From Chloranthus sessilifolius (lineage: Eukaryota; Streptophyta; Magnoliopsida; Chloranthales; Chloranthaceae), in the NCBI GenBank assembly GCA_021018995.1, contig CM037588.1, forward strand, positions 89,378,765 through 89,442,764: 64,000 nucleotides of DNA, in the 5' to 3' direction. The notes under the pieces are model-generated. The model was not told the DNA's origin. It saw nothing but the letters and a program-made list of their open reading frames with translations, and ran no database searches. The position numbers and the translations under genes are program-made. Position 1 is the stretch's first letter. Every line of letters begins with the position of its first letter. Positions 23,653 through 34,421 of this stretch are shown in pieces.

Positions 23653-24020
23653 TCACTGATCAGTGAGAGGTTCATGTAGGTGAATGGGTTGAGAAAGCTC
23701 CATTGGTTGTTCTACACAAATCTTGAGCCTCTACCCATTTACTTTCATAATCTGCCCTGACTTTGGGTCCAAGATCTCCACAGCACCAAATGGGGAGGCT
23801 TTGATGACAGTATAAGGTCCATCCCATCTAGAATTCAACTTCCTTGGAAAGAATTTAAGTCTGGAATTAAAAAGCCAAACATGATGCCAACAATGAAGTC
23901 TTTCCTTAACAACTTCTTGTCAAAGAATGCTTTTGATCTCTCCTTATACATTCGGGCATTGACATAAGTTTCTAGCCTCATCTCATCAAGTTTTGCCATT
24001 TGCAACTTCCTGCTTGAAAG
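23653..24020 (-). pseudogene. Integrase C-terminal remnant (GPY/F module) of the Athila-like element
   Basis: The minus-strand frame begins KLDEMRLETYVNARMYKERS, continues KAFFDKKLLRKDFIVG, and after a frame break gives WMGPYTVIKASPFGAVEI and a stop within VNG*RLKI. This is the region after the integrase core in Athila elements, including the WxGPYxV (GPY/F) module. It follows directly on gag sequence, so everything from protease to integrase core has been deleted. Non-functional. Confidence 0.65.
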
Positions 24021-25826
24021 TCTCCAGCATTTCCTCCATTTGTGCATTCCCTTTATCAAGAGGGGGTGGGCCAGCTAGAGCTTGAGGAAATGGCAGCTGT
24101 GGCACTGCTGGTGCCACTGTTGCGTGCCTACTGCCATCATGGTCATATTTTTTTCTTTTTCTTTTATCTTCATTTATTTCTTTATGTTTGGGCTCAACAT
24201 CAGCCCCATTATTTTGCCCTAGCTGATCCACAGCAGGGGACACAAGCCTCGGCTCCTTGACACTAACAATCCGTTCTTTTTCAGTTTCATTTTCTATGAC
24301 CTCCTGTTCACTGCCCACTAAATTGTTAACCACCCTACCACTCCTAAGGGTAGTTATGGCATCGGTATCCTCACGGGTGAAGGGTGTTTCTCTAAGCAAG
24401 AGCTGCCCTTTTGAATTGGCTAGGGGCTGACTGAGCAATTTTTCTTCTTCTCTCATGTTCAGAGCATTACCGATCTGACCAAGCTGGTCCTCAATCTTTT
24501 TTATGCTCTGTCCATGAGAATTGACAGTCTGAATTAGGCTCCCCAGATTTTGCATTGAAGCTATCATCTTCTCTTCAAATGAAGAGGATTTGGGTTGCTG
24601 TGGGGGCAAAGCTAACTGGTTAGACTGTGAGGCAGGTAACAGGAAATTTTGCCTTGGTGGGTAACCTTGATTAAACTGGTGTTGGGGTATGTAAGGAGCT
24701 ACCATTTGCTGCTGCTGCGATTGAGGATATGAGTCTTGTCTCCACCTCAGATTTGGGTGGTTCCTCCAAGAATACCCAGCAGGCTACTGCCCAAAGGTTT
24801 GCACAGCATTGGCTTGCTCCATAACAAAATTTGGAAATTGATTGGCAGATGGACAATCATGAATAGAATGTGTGGGAGACTGGTATATCAAACATGCCTC
24901 CTCCACCTATGCAACCATCCGGGGTTGTTTCACATTCATCAATTTGTCAAACTTCAAGCTCAGGTTGTCCACCTTTCTTCCCAAATCACCTTACACCTTT
25001 ACTTCATATATTCCACCTCTAGGGGTGACCTATTTCACCATTTTAGCTAGAATCTGGCTATCATTACGTGACAGAGATTCCTGCTGCATGGAATATTCTC
25101 CCATTATGTCAAACAGCTCTCAAGCTTCCTCAGCTGTCTTGTAGAGGTAGCCACCACCATAGGAAGCATCCACCATATCCCTACTCTTGGCATTAATTCC
25201 TTGATAAAACACTTGGAAAAGCTGCCACATTGGGATTTGGTGGTGGGGGCATTGTTTTAACATCTCCTGAAATCTTTTCCAAGCTTTATTAAAGTTCTCA
25301 ATTGAGGATAGAGTGAAAGACAGAATTTTTGTCCTCATCTGGCTTGTTTATTCATAGGGAAAAATTTTGCCAGGAACTTGGTTTGAAGGTCACTACATGA
25401 CTATATGCGGTTGGCAGAGAGCTTTGATAGCCATGTGCTAGCTTTGTCCTTTAGTGAAAAGGGAAAAAACCTCAATTTAGTGGCCTTAAGCCCCAAGCTA
25501 GCAATGTTGAAGGTAGTGCAAAGTACTAAAAACTAGTCAATATGCTTGTAGGGATCTTCTTTACTCAGCCCATGAAATAAAGGCAGCATACTGATGGTGG
25601 AGGATTTAATTTCATAGTTCCCCTCAACAGAGGAAAACTGAATGCAGAAGGGAGAGGTGTACTCCCCAGCTGCATTGTATTCTTTTAATGTCCTTTGCTT
25701 CTCAGCCATGGTGTCTGCTTTAGTCTCAACAACAGGGCTAAGTGTGGTGTGTCTAGGTCTAAGGATCCTTTCCACCTTCGAATTTGGGAGTTCCAAGTAA
25801 GGGTTTAAGGACCTTCTCCCAAGCAT
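23986..25826 (-). pseudogene. Gag of the Athila-like element
   Basis: The frame starts MLGRRSLNPYLELPN at 25826. Conserved gag stretches are visible: HGLSKEDPYKHID, then LRFFPFSLKDKASTWL and LQTKFLAKFFP, then FNKAWKRFQEMLKQCPHHQI, VDASYGGGYLYKTAEEA, and late TREDTDAITTLRSGRVV. Several in-frame stops break it (after HID, after SANRI, after KQAR). The C-terminal 240-codon part (24705-23986) is open. The end (EEMLETFKQEVANGK) runs straight into the integrase remnant, marking the deletion joint near 23995-24010. Gag forms the retrotransposon particle. Confidence 0.7.
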
Positions 25827-26142
25827 ACACTCACCAATTAGTAATGAAAATGCTTACAGGCACACAGAAAGAATTTCACACAATAAAAATAATAGCTACA
25901 CAAATTTACACTAAACAAGATAATAGGGGATTCAACATAAATGGCATGAGATTTAGGGGAAGAAAGTGCAAATAGAGCCAGCTACTCTCCAGTTGCAGCT
26001 CTAGCTTTTCATTGCTTCCGCTATCCATTTCTGTAAAATTTCACAAAGAATCAGTAGTACTTTTATTCTAGATTAAACACAGCTACAAAGAATTTGTTAG
26101 TCTAAATTACAATACAACTCAGGTCTACTAAAAAGATCAAAT

Positions 26143-26160
26143 TCCTCAACAACGACGCCA
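26143..26160 (-). other. Primer binding site, tRNA-Asp type (Athila-like element)
   Basis: On the minus strand TGGCGTCGTTGTTGAGGA sits directly after the 5' LTR. It resembles the TGGCGCCGTTGCCGGGGA-type site typical of Athila elements, with a few substitutions. Confidence 0.7.
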
Positions 26161-28835
26161 AAAACTTATTGCATTAGGCTACTTGGTGTGAAAGTGTGCT
26201 TATGTTATTGTGTGGTGGAAATCAATTGAAAATAAAGTAATATAAGAGCATGGATTCAGCACAACCAAAGTAATCCTAGACCTGTAAGATTCAGGGTCTA
26301 TTATAGCAAGTTTTAATAAGTAAGAGTTTGTCCCACAGAGAAAATGATCAAGAGCCCAAATTAGTCACTGAAAGTAGGCCTCCATATCTGACTATAGATC
26401 TGACAATCCTAAGAGAAGAGAGTTGGGTGTCACAACTACACTAAATTTACACAAAAGGGAAAATAAAGTGCAGGCCTATCCGAAAGAAAGGGTTGAGAAG
26501 AAGATGGTGGTAGTGTGTGTCAAAATAAAATACAAAAATTATGAAAAGTATGCAGGTTAAGCTAAAGTTAATGATACAGTAATGTAACTCTGATTTAGTC
26601 TATCTCTGCAGTGCTCCTTGTTGAGACACTATTAAAAGCCTCAACAAGGTATAAGCTCCCAGCTTAACCCATGCCATTTGGGGCGCTCTAGGGCTATACT
26701 TTGTCCACTATAATGGTCATAGGGTATCAGATAGAGTCTGTCAAATCCCATTAGTTAAACCAGAAATTTGCTAGTCTACTCAAGAAGAGTGGACTGATCA
26801 TTTCCACAGCCACTAGATCAGCTCTAGCCATGAATACTATTGTAGCACTATGTAATGCCAGTGCTACGAGCTCCCCAGATCTACACACAGACCTGGCTGA
26901 CATCCATAAGTATTCCAACCCATAAGATCCTAAGTGCTTTACTAAGGCATACTGCTCATTAGTGCCCGCAAAAAGGACCCTGCAACAGGTTGAATACGGC
27001 CTTTGGCTCAGCTAGTCATTGCTACAAACAGCCTATAATGACTCAACCTCAAGCTATAATTACTACAAGAGATAAGATCTAACATCTGATATCGATTAGG
27101 TAGAACAGAGGGGAGCCAGCTACTGTATAAACCTCGTCACACGACTCTAGAAGCTCATGTGTAGGGGAGAAGAATCCTTCTCAAACATGTGGATGGACAC
27201 AACCTTAGGGCTATACTTTGTCCACTTGAATGGTCACAGGGTATCCCATTGGTCTGTCCATCCCACAGAGGCCTGAGAAAGAATATGAAAATAGCTACAA
27301 CTACTATGGTCTGCAGGCCTCCAAGCTCCCTGGATCTCACTACAAATCCAAAATTACTTTCCATGTGTTTATCAAACCAAGGGAAATCAGATGGTAAATA
27401 AAAGACCTACTAGAAACTAAATGGGCTAGTCCCAAATACATGGATCCTATAGACATCTAAAGAAACCATAAGATCTATAGATTTGATTACGCATTAAAGT
27501 AGCAGTTCATTGATAACAGTAAAACTTACAATGAATTGTCTCCTGGCTGCAGCCCATACACAATTGCTCGTCCAAGATCTCAATGTATATAAAAATTTAT
27601 TATAAAACTGAAACAAAACTAAACCTAGCTGCTTATAGGGGGATTAGCCAGCAAGTGCTGAGCTAAGAGAGAAGAAAAGAAATAGAAAAATATAGGTGAT
27701 CAAACCCTAACCCTAGCCTGCTAGACCTCTCAGCCGATAAAGGATGAAGGAAAGATGAAAATAATAAACTCTAAGTATAGCTTATATACTCTCTGGAAAT
27801 GGCCTTGGCTCTTAAGAGGTTAACCCTAATTTTTTAGCAGACATGGCACTGTTACAACCCTTGAATGCCTCAAAATCTATGCCTTAGGAAGTGTGCCCTA
27901 GCCTTGGGAAATTCCCAAAAGGTCCTTGAATAAAACTGAGAAGTTGAGAGCTCATGCTTCGTGGGGATGAGAGTTGCTTTTAGCTCACTCGCGCAGTTGC
28001 TTTACCTTCATGGAGTTGGCTTTGGCTAATGGGAAGGGTTCATTCACGCAGTAGAACTTTTAGTGAATCGTGCAATTGCTTCGCATTGTAGTGTTGTCGT
28101 GGATATAATCTGGAGCGTCAGGATTTCTCATGCAGTAGAGCTTCAGAAGCTCTTTCTCGCTAAGTACTCGTGTAGGTGAGCTCCAGCGCTAGCATAGTAA
28201 CTTGTAAGGCTCCAGGGTGCGCGAGATCTGTGCGAGAGGAATTCTGGGCGTCTCTCATTCAGGATCATGCGAGAACTCTGCAAAGTGACTTTTGGTTCTT
28301 TGTGTATATGAGCTCGCAGTATTCTATGCGTAGCTGCTTTAGGGCTCGATCTTCACGAGGGCAGATTCTGAGAGTTTTAAGTCGCGAGATCTTTGTGATA
28401 GCTTTAAAACTCGCCTCTTGATTGTGCACCTTATCTCCGTGAGGGCCTCTTCCACTGCATCTTTAGCTTCGCGAGGAAGCTCCTCAACTCTGTGAAGTCC
28501 ATCTTTTGCTGCTCTAGTGCATTGCACTTGTTGTTGTCACAGTCTCCGCCCTTCTCAGCTAATCTTCATTCATCTGCTAGATTGGTCAATGATGATCAAC
28601 AATAGTGAGTCACCATGGTGAGCACTACCATGGTGTTCCATCAGGCTTTGGCTCAGCTGTCATCTTTGCTTGTATTCTCCCTCTCTCTTTTGGGCTAAAA
28701 AGCAAGGTTTTTGCATTAAGCTACACATTTGATTACCAATAGCAAAACATACTTAACACATGTTTATTAGTGGGCTTTAAGGTCCATCAAAGGCTAGGTT
28801 AAGAGGTGAAAAGTGATGCTTTTCAGTAAATAACA
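26161..28835 (-). repeat. 5' LTR of the Athila-like element
   Basis: Direct-repeat partner of 17729-20416. It starts AAAACTTATTGCATTAGGC next to the primer site and ends AGTAAATAACA next to GTAGC of the target. A TATATAAG-type box lies near 27779-27787 on the minus strand. It has the same U3 motif family as the other copy, partly decayed. Confidence 0.85.
27950..28540. repeat. TTCGCGAAG-type reiterated motif in U3 of the Athila-like LTRs
   Basis: CTCGCG, TTCGCGA and CTTCGCGAGG motifs, many self-complementary, recur at irregular spacing here and in the partner LTR at about 19550-20100 (for example TTCGCGAA within the CCTTCGCGAAG block near 19590). They lie upstream of the TATA-like box in element orientation. 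Many CG positions are TG or CA in one of the two copies, as expected after cytosine methylation. Confidence 0.6.
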
Positions 28836-28840
28836 GTAGC

Positions 28841-29302
28841 TTTTTCCTTTTTCTCATGCCCTTCGCCTATGATGGTGATGATCTTCTGCCCAGACACAAA
28901 TTTAAACTTCTGATATAGTGTGGACGGTATTGGCCTGACTTTACGTAACCAAGGGCATCCTAACAATAGATTGAAAGAGGATTTGATGTCCATCACTTGA
29001 AAAGGTATGGAGAAGGTCATTGGCATGATTACTAGCTCTAGATCGACTTCTCCGATTATTTTTATTCTTGTGTTATCAAACCCCCTGGCACTAGTTTTTG
29101 TCGATTTCAGCATACAAGGATCTACTGCTATCTTGGTAGCTGTTCTTAGAGGGCACACATTTAAAGCGGATCCATTATTAATTAATTCCAATGGAATTAC
29201 CACATTTCTAGCTTCTACAGTGATATTGAGGGATTTAGAATAATTATTTCCCTCTTCTGATAAATATGTATTCAAAAAAGATATGGCATTAGGAGCCATC
29301 AC
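28841..29302 (-). pseudogene. Aspartic protease of Tat-like element C, right of the Athila insertion
   Basis: The frame reads APNAISFLNTYLSEEGNN, then VIPLELINNGSALNVCPLRT near residues 35-54 and FNLLLGCPWLRKV further on. The motif context is that of Tat-like retropepsins, but the expected catalytic Asp before NGSALN is Asn, so the enzyme would be inactive. The open frame enters the nested LTR after KKEKAT and stops within it. Confidence 0.7.
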
Positions 29303-31278
29303 CTACCCGATTATCTGCCCGACCTCATCTGGGCTTACCTGGAGTGAGACATGTACATTTCCTAATGCCCCCATCAGAGCTTGAAAATTATTTGGGGACA
29401 TCATTAACAGATCCCAAACTACGATATGGGTCAGCATTCTCCTGAGCTGGATTTTGAGTATGTGCTCACGACTCATCTTCTCGAGTGGGTTTGCCACAAT
29501 GGTGTCCTTTTCCCCTCTGGTCAGGTTGGCATTGGTACTGGTGCATATGGTGGCTTGGAGATCTTCCCTAACCTGGTGATGAACTCAATTGCCCCTTCCC
29601 TGCTACTACCAGCATTGATGTTTATCTATTCATAATTGAGCAGGACTCAAAGAAGATTATAAGTTGGTCCCGAGATCTAGAACGGGGAGAAAGTGAGCAC
29701 TTGAGATGCTTGTGCCAATGGATTGGGATCAGTGGGGATCACATGGTTAACTTCTAGAAAGGTGGAGAAGGTGGGCCAAATAGGGTTGGCAAAGATCGCG
29801 GATGACTGTATTAGGGGTGACGGGACAAGGGTGGGCCATTGATAACTAATGGGCGCCGGAGGTGGATGGGAGACATAATCAGCCATTGGGTAATTGGTGG
29901 AGGATGCCGTGTATGGTTGATAGAAGTTAATTTGGATGTAGTTAATAGGAGCTGGCACTGGGAAGTATGCCCTAAGATCTAAGGGTTCTATTTGTGGTGT
30001 GGGGTTTGGAAAGTAATCAGCCAGACTCAAGGGTTCAATCACCCCAATACTTCTATCTTCTCGGCATCTCTGCCACGGTGCTATGAAATCTTCCTGGGCA
30101 TGGATATAATTTGACCGATCAAACTCCTCATCATCCTCCTCTACCATGCTGATAATTGGTTTCAGACCTGCCCCTCCTAGGGGGTGCGGGGGTAGCGGTA
30201 CCTGGTGAACGTTTGCATGTTGGTTGGCTTGGGGAAGTGTGGGAGGGATGAATTTACCAGCCTCTATCAAGTTTTATATTGCATGTTTCAAAGGGAAATA
30301 ACGATCTGTTCGATGGCTCGGTCCCTAGTGGAAGTTACAATGGGTGTTGGGGTCATAGTTCCTTGGGATGGGATTTGGTGGAGGTCATGGTTGGAGTGCT
30401 ATGACCAACCCTTTTTCTATTAATAAGGGTAATAAGATATTCAATGATTGCCCTAAAGGTGTGAAGACTCGATCAAAATGGGCCCTTCTCTACTCTAGAG
30501 TCATTTGTGCTCCCTACCCATTTTTGGTTCTCTGTATCGGCTTGCTTCTAATTGGAGTTGGTTATGCGGCTTTAAATTAGAACAAGGTTATATCAGTGTT
30601 GGGTCATGTGTTCATAATATTCTGTACATTTGCCCCTGTTCGTCTATCATTTCTTTGTTCAGAGAACCTCCTAACCCCGCTAGCCCCACCAGATACATTC
30701 TTGCTTAAATGCCCTTCTTTGATTGCGTACTCACAACAATTGGCGTTCCTTACCAAATCAGCAAAGATGGATTACTGTTGATAGACCAGGAAGTCTGAGA
30801 TAATCTGCAAGGTATTTTTTTAAATCATCTCTATCTGCTCGTCGTCAGGTATTCTATTTCTTACCTGAGCTGTCAGCGCTCTCCAACGCCCAAGGTCGTT
30901 GCTGAAGGTCTCGTTAGGATTCTGCTTTAAACAAGCTAGATCTAACTTACAAGGTTCAATGTCTATGTTGTAGACATACTGTTCTTGAAATAAATGAGTC
31001 AGATCCTTTCACATTTTTATCATGGATGGTTCCAGAGACGTGATCCATCTCAAAGTTGAGCCCGTTAGACTTTTTTGAAAGACTTTTATAAGCAGTCGCT
31101 CATCCCCTCCATACTGGCACATGTCCCCACAATAGGACTTGAGATGTGCAATGGGATTGCCTATGCCATTGTATTTATCAAAGATCAACATTTTAAATTT
31201 TAGGGGCAAGGGGACTTCCGTGAAGAGGCATAGATCTGAAAAGTTTGTGGCATGGATCTCAGTTCCGCCCATCTTCAT
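29303..31278 (-). pseudogene. Gag region of Tat-like element C
   Basis: The gag core is at 31278-31009, with PLKFKMLIFDKYNGIGNPIA, LKSYCGDMCQYGGDERLLIK and FQKSLTGSTLRWITSLE, matching the conserved plant Gypsy gag fold. Downstream, 30270-29677 encodes a 197-residue proline-rich region with PLSLADYFPNPTPQIEPLDL and a repeated DYFP/AYFP motif. 29497-29303 links to protease. Frames change between pieces, so the gene is broken. Confidence 0.65.
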
Positions 31279-31835
31279 TAATTGTTTCTGGATCTTATCT
31301 AGTTGTTCTTTCAGCTGCTCAAACTCTTTATATGGTGAGGCTATTTTTTCAATGATGGGCCTTGATTCACTTTGTGTCGGGGGGTGGAGATTATGGGTGG
31401 AGGATTGATGCTAGCAAATGCCCTGCGTAAGCCCCATTATTCCTGATCTAATCTTCTTTATATTGGGGGTCTACATATGGTGTAGTAAGGGTGAGATTTT
31501 CCTGTTGGTACTGACTGGGCTGGATAGGTGCCTGGTAGGACCATTGGATGTGAGGGAGATTCCGGGGAGTGATGTGATGAGTGGAATTTGGATTTTGGGT
31601 TAAGCCTTGATGGGGCCATTATGTTTGAGGGAATCCTTGGAGATGGCTTTGTGGTGCATGGGGATGGGTGAATTAGGGTTGATGAAGGATAGGTGCCTGG
31701 CTCCCGCCTTGGGCTGGGTGTGAGGCTTGTGTGTAGGGGAGGTATCGAGGGAATTGTGGAGCGTATGGGTATGAGGGTTCCAGTTTTGGGCCTTGTTGGG
31801 CTTGGGTATATGGTAGGGAATTTGGAGGGGTTTGG

Positions 31836-31958
31836 GCCATTGGGCCCTAGTGGGCTTGGGCCATTGGGCCATGATGGGTCTGACCCATTGGGCCTTGGTG
31901 GGTCTAGGCCATTAGGCCTTGGTGGGTCTGGTCTATTGGGCCTTGGTGGGTCAAGCCG
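31836..31958. repeat. Tandem repeat, ~24 bp x 5 in gag N-terminal region
   Basis: The unit is CCATTGGGCCTTGGTGGGTCTGGG with variants, starting at about 31836, 31861, 31885, 31909 and 31933, with one more at about 31986. The 24-bp length keeps reading frame, so on the coding (minus) strand it makes an 8-residue repeat rich in Pro, Thr, Arg and Gln. Confidence 0.7.
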
Positions 31959-31995
31959 TGAATGGTATCGATGATGGGGTTTGGGTCATTGGGCC

Positions 31996-32625
31996 CTAGT
32001 GGGATTGAGGTAAAGAAGCATGGAGACTTGGGAGTGTGCATGATGGGTTAGAAGATATGTGGTGAGGATGAGGGAGAATGTTTTGGGAGGCCTTCCAGCT
32101 TGTATAGGCCCGGACCATCTCATCCATCATAGCCATTGGAGAGGGATTGAATGGAGGTGGTGTATCTAAGGGATGGTGGGGTATGGATGAGATGGATGTG
32201 GTGGGAAAATTGGGCATGGCCCTGGTAAAAATGGGCATGACCTGGATAGATGGGGGGATATGGGAAAAATTGGGTGTGGTATGGGTAAATGTGGGTGGAT
32301 CGGGTAAATGTTGGGAAGATAGAAAATGGGGTATGGTGGTGAAGGTAGGGAATCGGGCTGGGTTTTGGGTGGATATGAATGGAGGATGGGAGGGATTTGG
32401 AATGGTCATGGAGGGGGAAATGGGCATGATTTGGGAAAATGAGGGGGATTGGGGTGTCGGACTTTGGATGTTTTCAGTGGTGGTGGATGGGAAAATGGGT
32501 GCACCGAAGGACCTGGTGATGGTAAATGGGGGTTGGGTGAGGGGGATGGATGTGAACACTTCTTCCATGGGGTAATGAGTTGGGGAATGCGGGGATGAAT
32601 CGAGATCAACATATGCCAGATCCAC
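31996..32625 (-). pseudogene. Pro/Ser/Thr-rich N-terminal gag segment of element C
   Basis: A 209-residue open frame starting MDLAYVDLDSSPHSPTH. Very rich in Pro, Ser, Thr and Phe with repeated PxF/PxFT motifs, and with a typical MDEMVRAYTSWK near residue 165 before the next gag part. It has the strong strand composition bias expected of a disordered N-terminal gag region. It could alternatively be an unselected open frame in low-complexity DNA, but its position just upstream of gag supports gag. Confidence 0.5.
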
Positions 32626-32901
32626 TGCCTACAACATGGCTTGGTGGCGGGTGGGGTACGGGTGGCTCGGATGAGGCCTGTAAAACTTTCTCCTTCCCCT
32701 ATGGGACAATGGAGGGTAAGGCGATGCCGTTGTGCCGGCGCAACAATGGTTTTTCCTTTTTCAGTTTTTTTTTTGTTTATCTTTTTTAAAGATCTTTTGT
32801 AAGTGAATTTTTATGATGAAGGATTCTGGGGCCCTTGAATTCCCGTTTCGGGTGGTATTTGTACCCTAAATAAATCTCGCGGCGTGACCCTGACACGCTT
32901 G

Positions 32902-32915
32902 GGGTGGCTAATCAT
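32902..32915. repeat. 14-bp direct repeat flanking the pararetrovirus (left)
   Basis: GGGTGGCTAATCAT, identical to 39503-39516. The two copies bracket the viral insert exactly where viral sequence begins and ends. Confidence 0.6.
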
Positions 32916-32921
32916 GGGCGT

Positions 32922-32972
32922 ATGAACTACTGTTCATCGTCTTCTTCAGCGATTTTTATGGAGGACTTTTAA
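32922..32972 (+). other. Short leader ORF (16 codons) 7 nt before a stem
   Basis: ATG at 32922, TAA at 32970-32972. It ends 7 nt before the left arm of the leader inverted repeat. In caulimovirus leaders a short ORF ending just before a stem is part of ribosome shunting; here that role is inferred only from spacing. Confidence 0.3.
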
Positions 32973-32979
32973 TGGTCTG

Positions 32980-33134
32980 TTTAGATTTACTACTATGCTG
33001 TGGTAGCGTGGGAAGTTGCGTTGGGATGATTTGATGGCATTGTAGCAGTGAGTGTGTTGTTGCCAGTTGATTCCCCATAAAAGTTATCGTGGACGGACGC
33101 AATTTTGCAACAGCAATCTAGTAGTAAATCTAAA
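32980..33134 (+). promoter_or_regulatory. Leader inverted repeat (16-bp perfect stem, 123-nt loop)
   Basis: TTTAGATTTACTACTA at 32980-32995 is the exact reverse complement of 33119-33134. It lies in the presumed viral leader upstream of the first large ORF. It could be the base of the leader hairpin found in pararetrovirus pregenomic RNA, or the ends of a small foldback insertion. Confidence 0.45.
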
Positions 33135-33356
33135 TGAACTTCTGTAAGAAGTCCATGAAAATTTATAGAGAAGAAGGTAAATAGTAATTTACTATGCTGA
33201 TGAATAGTATTCCGAATCACTATTCACTTTAGTAAAACTATTCCAGCATTACTATTCCCATATGTAATTACAGTCTTATTGGTTTCATCAAAAGCACTTT
33301 TACCCTCTCCTTTTACTGTTTTAAGTAAAAAAAAAAAAAAGAAATTTTTTCTGTAA

Positions 33357-34418
33357 ATGTCTCTTTTCAATTTTCCAATCAAAAAATCAATTAAAAATAA
33401 ACAATTAGATAAATGGTCTAAAATCGATGACCAACAAAATCAATTAAATCGATGGACAATTCCTTCCATCAATCCTAAAACAATCTATCAATATAGATGG
33501 AAAGATTGGTCCACCGACATGTCAATCAAGACTACTGAGCAAACTCTTAGTATAAATGAAGAAAGTCAAAATGAAGGTTTTCAATTATTTTCAAATGAAG
33601 ATTTACTGCATGACCTTTATCGTTTCAAATTTGTTCATTTAGGATGCATTCAAGTTGCATTCAAACCTTTGACCTTATTAGGTTTGGAAAATACTAGTAT
33701 ACTTAGCACGCTCAGAGATGCTAGATGCCTTGATTGGCGATCCTCTCTGATGGCCGCTCTTGAGACCAGCTTATGCCTTGGTCCAGTATACTACAATGTT
33801 TTACCAAATTTAACTTTATCTTTAACAGATAAAAATATTTTACATGCTTGTACCCTTAATCTCCAAACTGAGGGATACAACTTTATGCCTGGATCAGAGA
33901 CCATTGCTCTGATCTATCGCCTTCATTATAAGGTGATGACTTCTCTGGTTCCTAAAATTAATTATCAAAATAAACCAGGAAGAACAGTTTTAATTGAGAC
34001 TAATAGTGCAACCACTAATGTTGCTACACAAAAATTATGTGAATGGAAAAATATTACTTTTCCTGATGCTTGGCGTATACCTCAAGCTGTCTCTCCTAAA
34101 CCAATTTTAAATCAAGAAATTAAACAAATTGTTCAAAATATCCAGAGAGATGTAATCTTAAAATTTGATGGATCTACATCCCACAGAACTTATAGGAGTT
34201 CTTATTCTGAATCGAGGTCTCAAGGTCCTTATAGAGTTTCTATACCCTCGACTGCTCGATCATCTTATTCAGAAGTCAACTCATGTGTTCCTTCTGAATA
34301 TAATCAACCGAATCTTGAAGGAATCCAAGTCTCTGAACAACAGATTCCTCATGGGATATATACCCAACAGCAGAGGGAATCCCCTACTGCTAGCGAGATA
34401 AACTTTTCAATCCATTAA
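33357..34418 (+). CDS. Caulimovirus-like movement protein domain (endogenous, relic)
   Basis: An intact 353-codon frame. Residues about 90-200 carry the conserved block typical of caulimovirid movement proteins (30K superfamily), including FVHLGCIQVAFKPLTLLG, a DARCLDWRSSL element and YNFMPGSETIALIYRLHYK. The C-terminal third is Ser/Tyr-rich and likely disordered. Movement proteins let virus pass through plasmodesmata. The frame ends in two adjacent stops (34416-34421), but the same frame reopens at 34422, suggesting it was once the N-terminal part of a longer polyprotein. The family call is by recognition of the block, without alignment. Confidence 0.7.
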   Translation: MSLFNFPIKKSIKNKQLDKWSKIDDQQNQLNRWTIPSINPKTIYQYRWKDWSTDMSIKTTEQTLSINEESQNEGFQLFSNEDLLHDLYRFKFVHLGCIQVAFKPLTLLGLENTSILSTLRDARCLDWRSSLMAALETSLCLGPVYYNVLPNLTLSLTDKNILHACTLNLQTEGYNFMPGSETIALIYRLHYKVMTSLVPKINYQNKPGRTVLIETNSATTNVATQKLCEWKNITFPDAWRIPQAVSPKPILNQEIKQIVQNIQRDVILKFDGSTSHRTYRSSYSESRSQGPYRVSIPSTARSSYSEVNSCVPSEYNQPNLEGIQVSEQQIPHGIYTQQQRESPTASEINFSIH

Positions 34419-34421
34419 TAA

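Larger units (their letters stand above)
17729..28835 (-). mobile_element. Athila-like LTR retrotransposon nested in element C, pol deleted
   Basis: Two long direct repeats of about 2.68 kb (17729-20416 and 26161-28835) flank an internal region with, on the minus strand, a primer site, Athila-type gag, an integrase C-terminus and a late ORF. Flanking bases are GTAGA on the left and GTAGC on the right, a 5-bp target duplication with one mismatch. RT, RNase H, protease and integrase core are absent. The LTRs show many scattered differences by eye, so the insertion is not recent. Confidence 0.8.

Noticed and set aside
31693..31974. Gly/Leu-rich repeat protein on the plus strand
   Set aside because: Produced by the 24-bp tandem repeat; the gag coding strand is minus.
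32147..32575. 142-codon Gly/Met/Trp-rich plus-strand frame
   Set aside because: It is the antisense shadow of the proline-rich gag segment on the minus strand.
32911..33356. Interpretation as host intergenic DNA or a MITE rather than viral leader
   Set aside because: The 14-bp repeat immediately to its left and the short-ORF/stem arrangement favour leader, though a small foldback insertion within it is not excluded.
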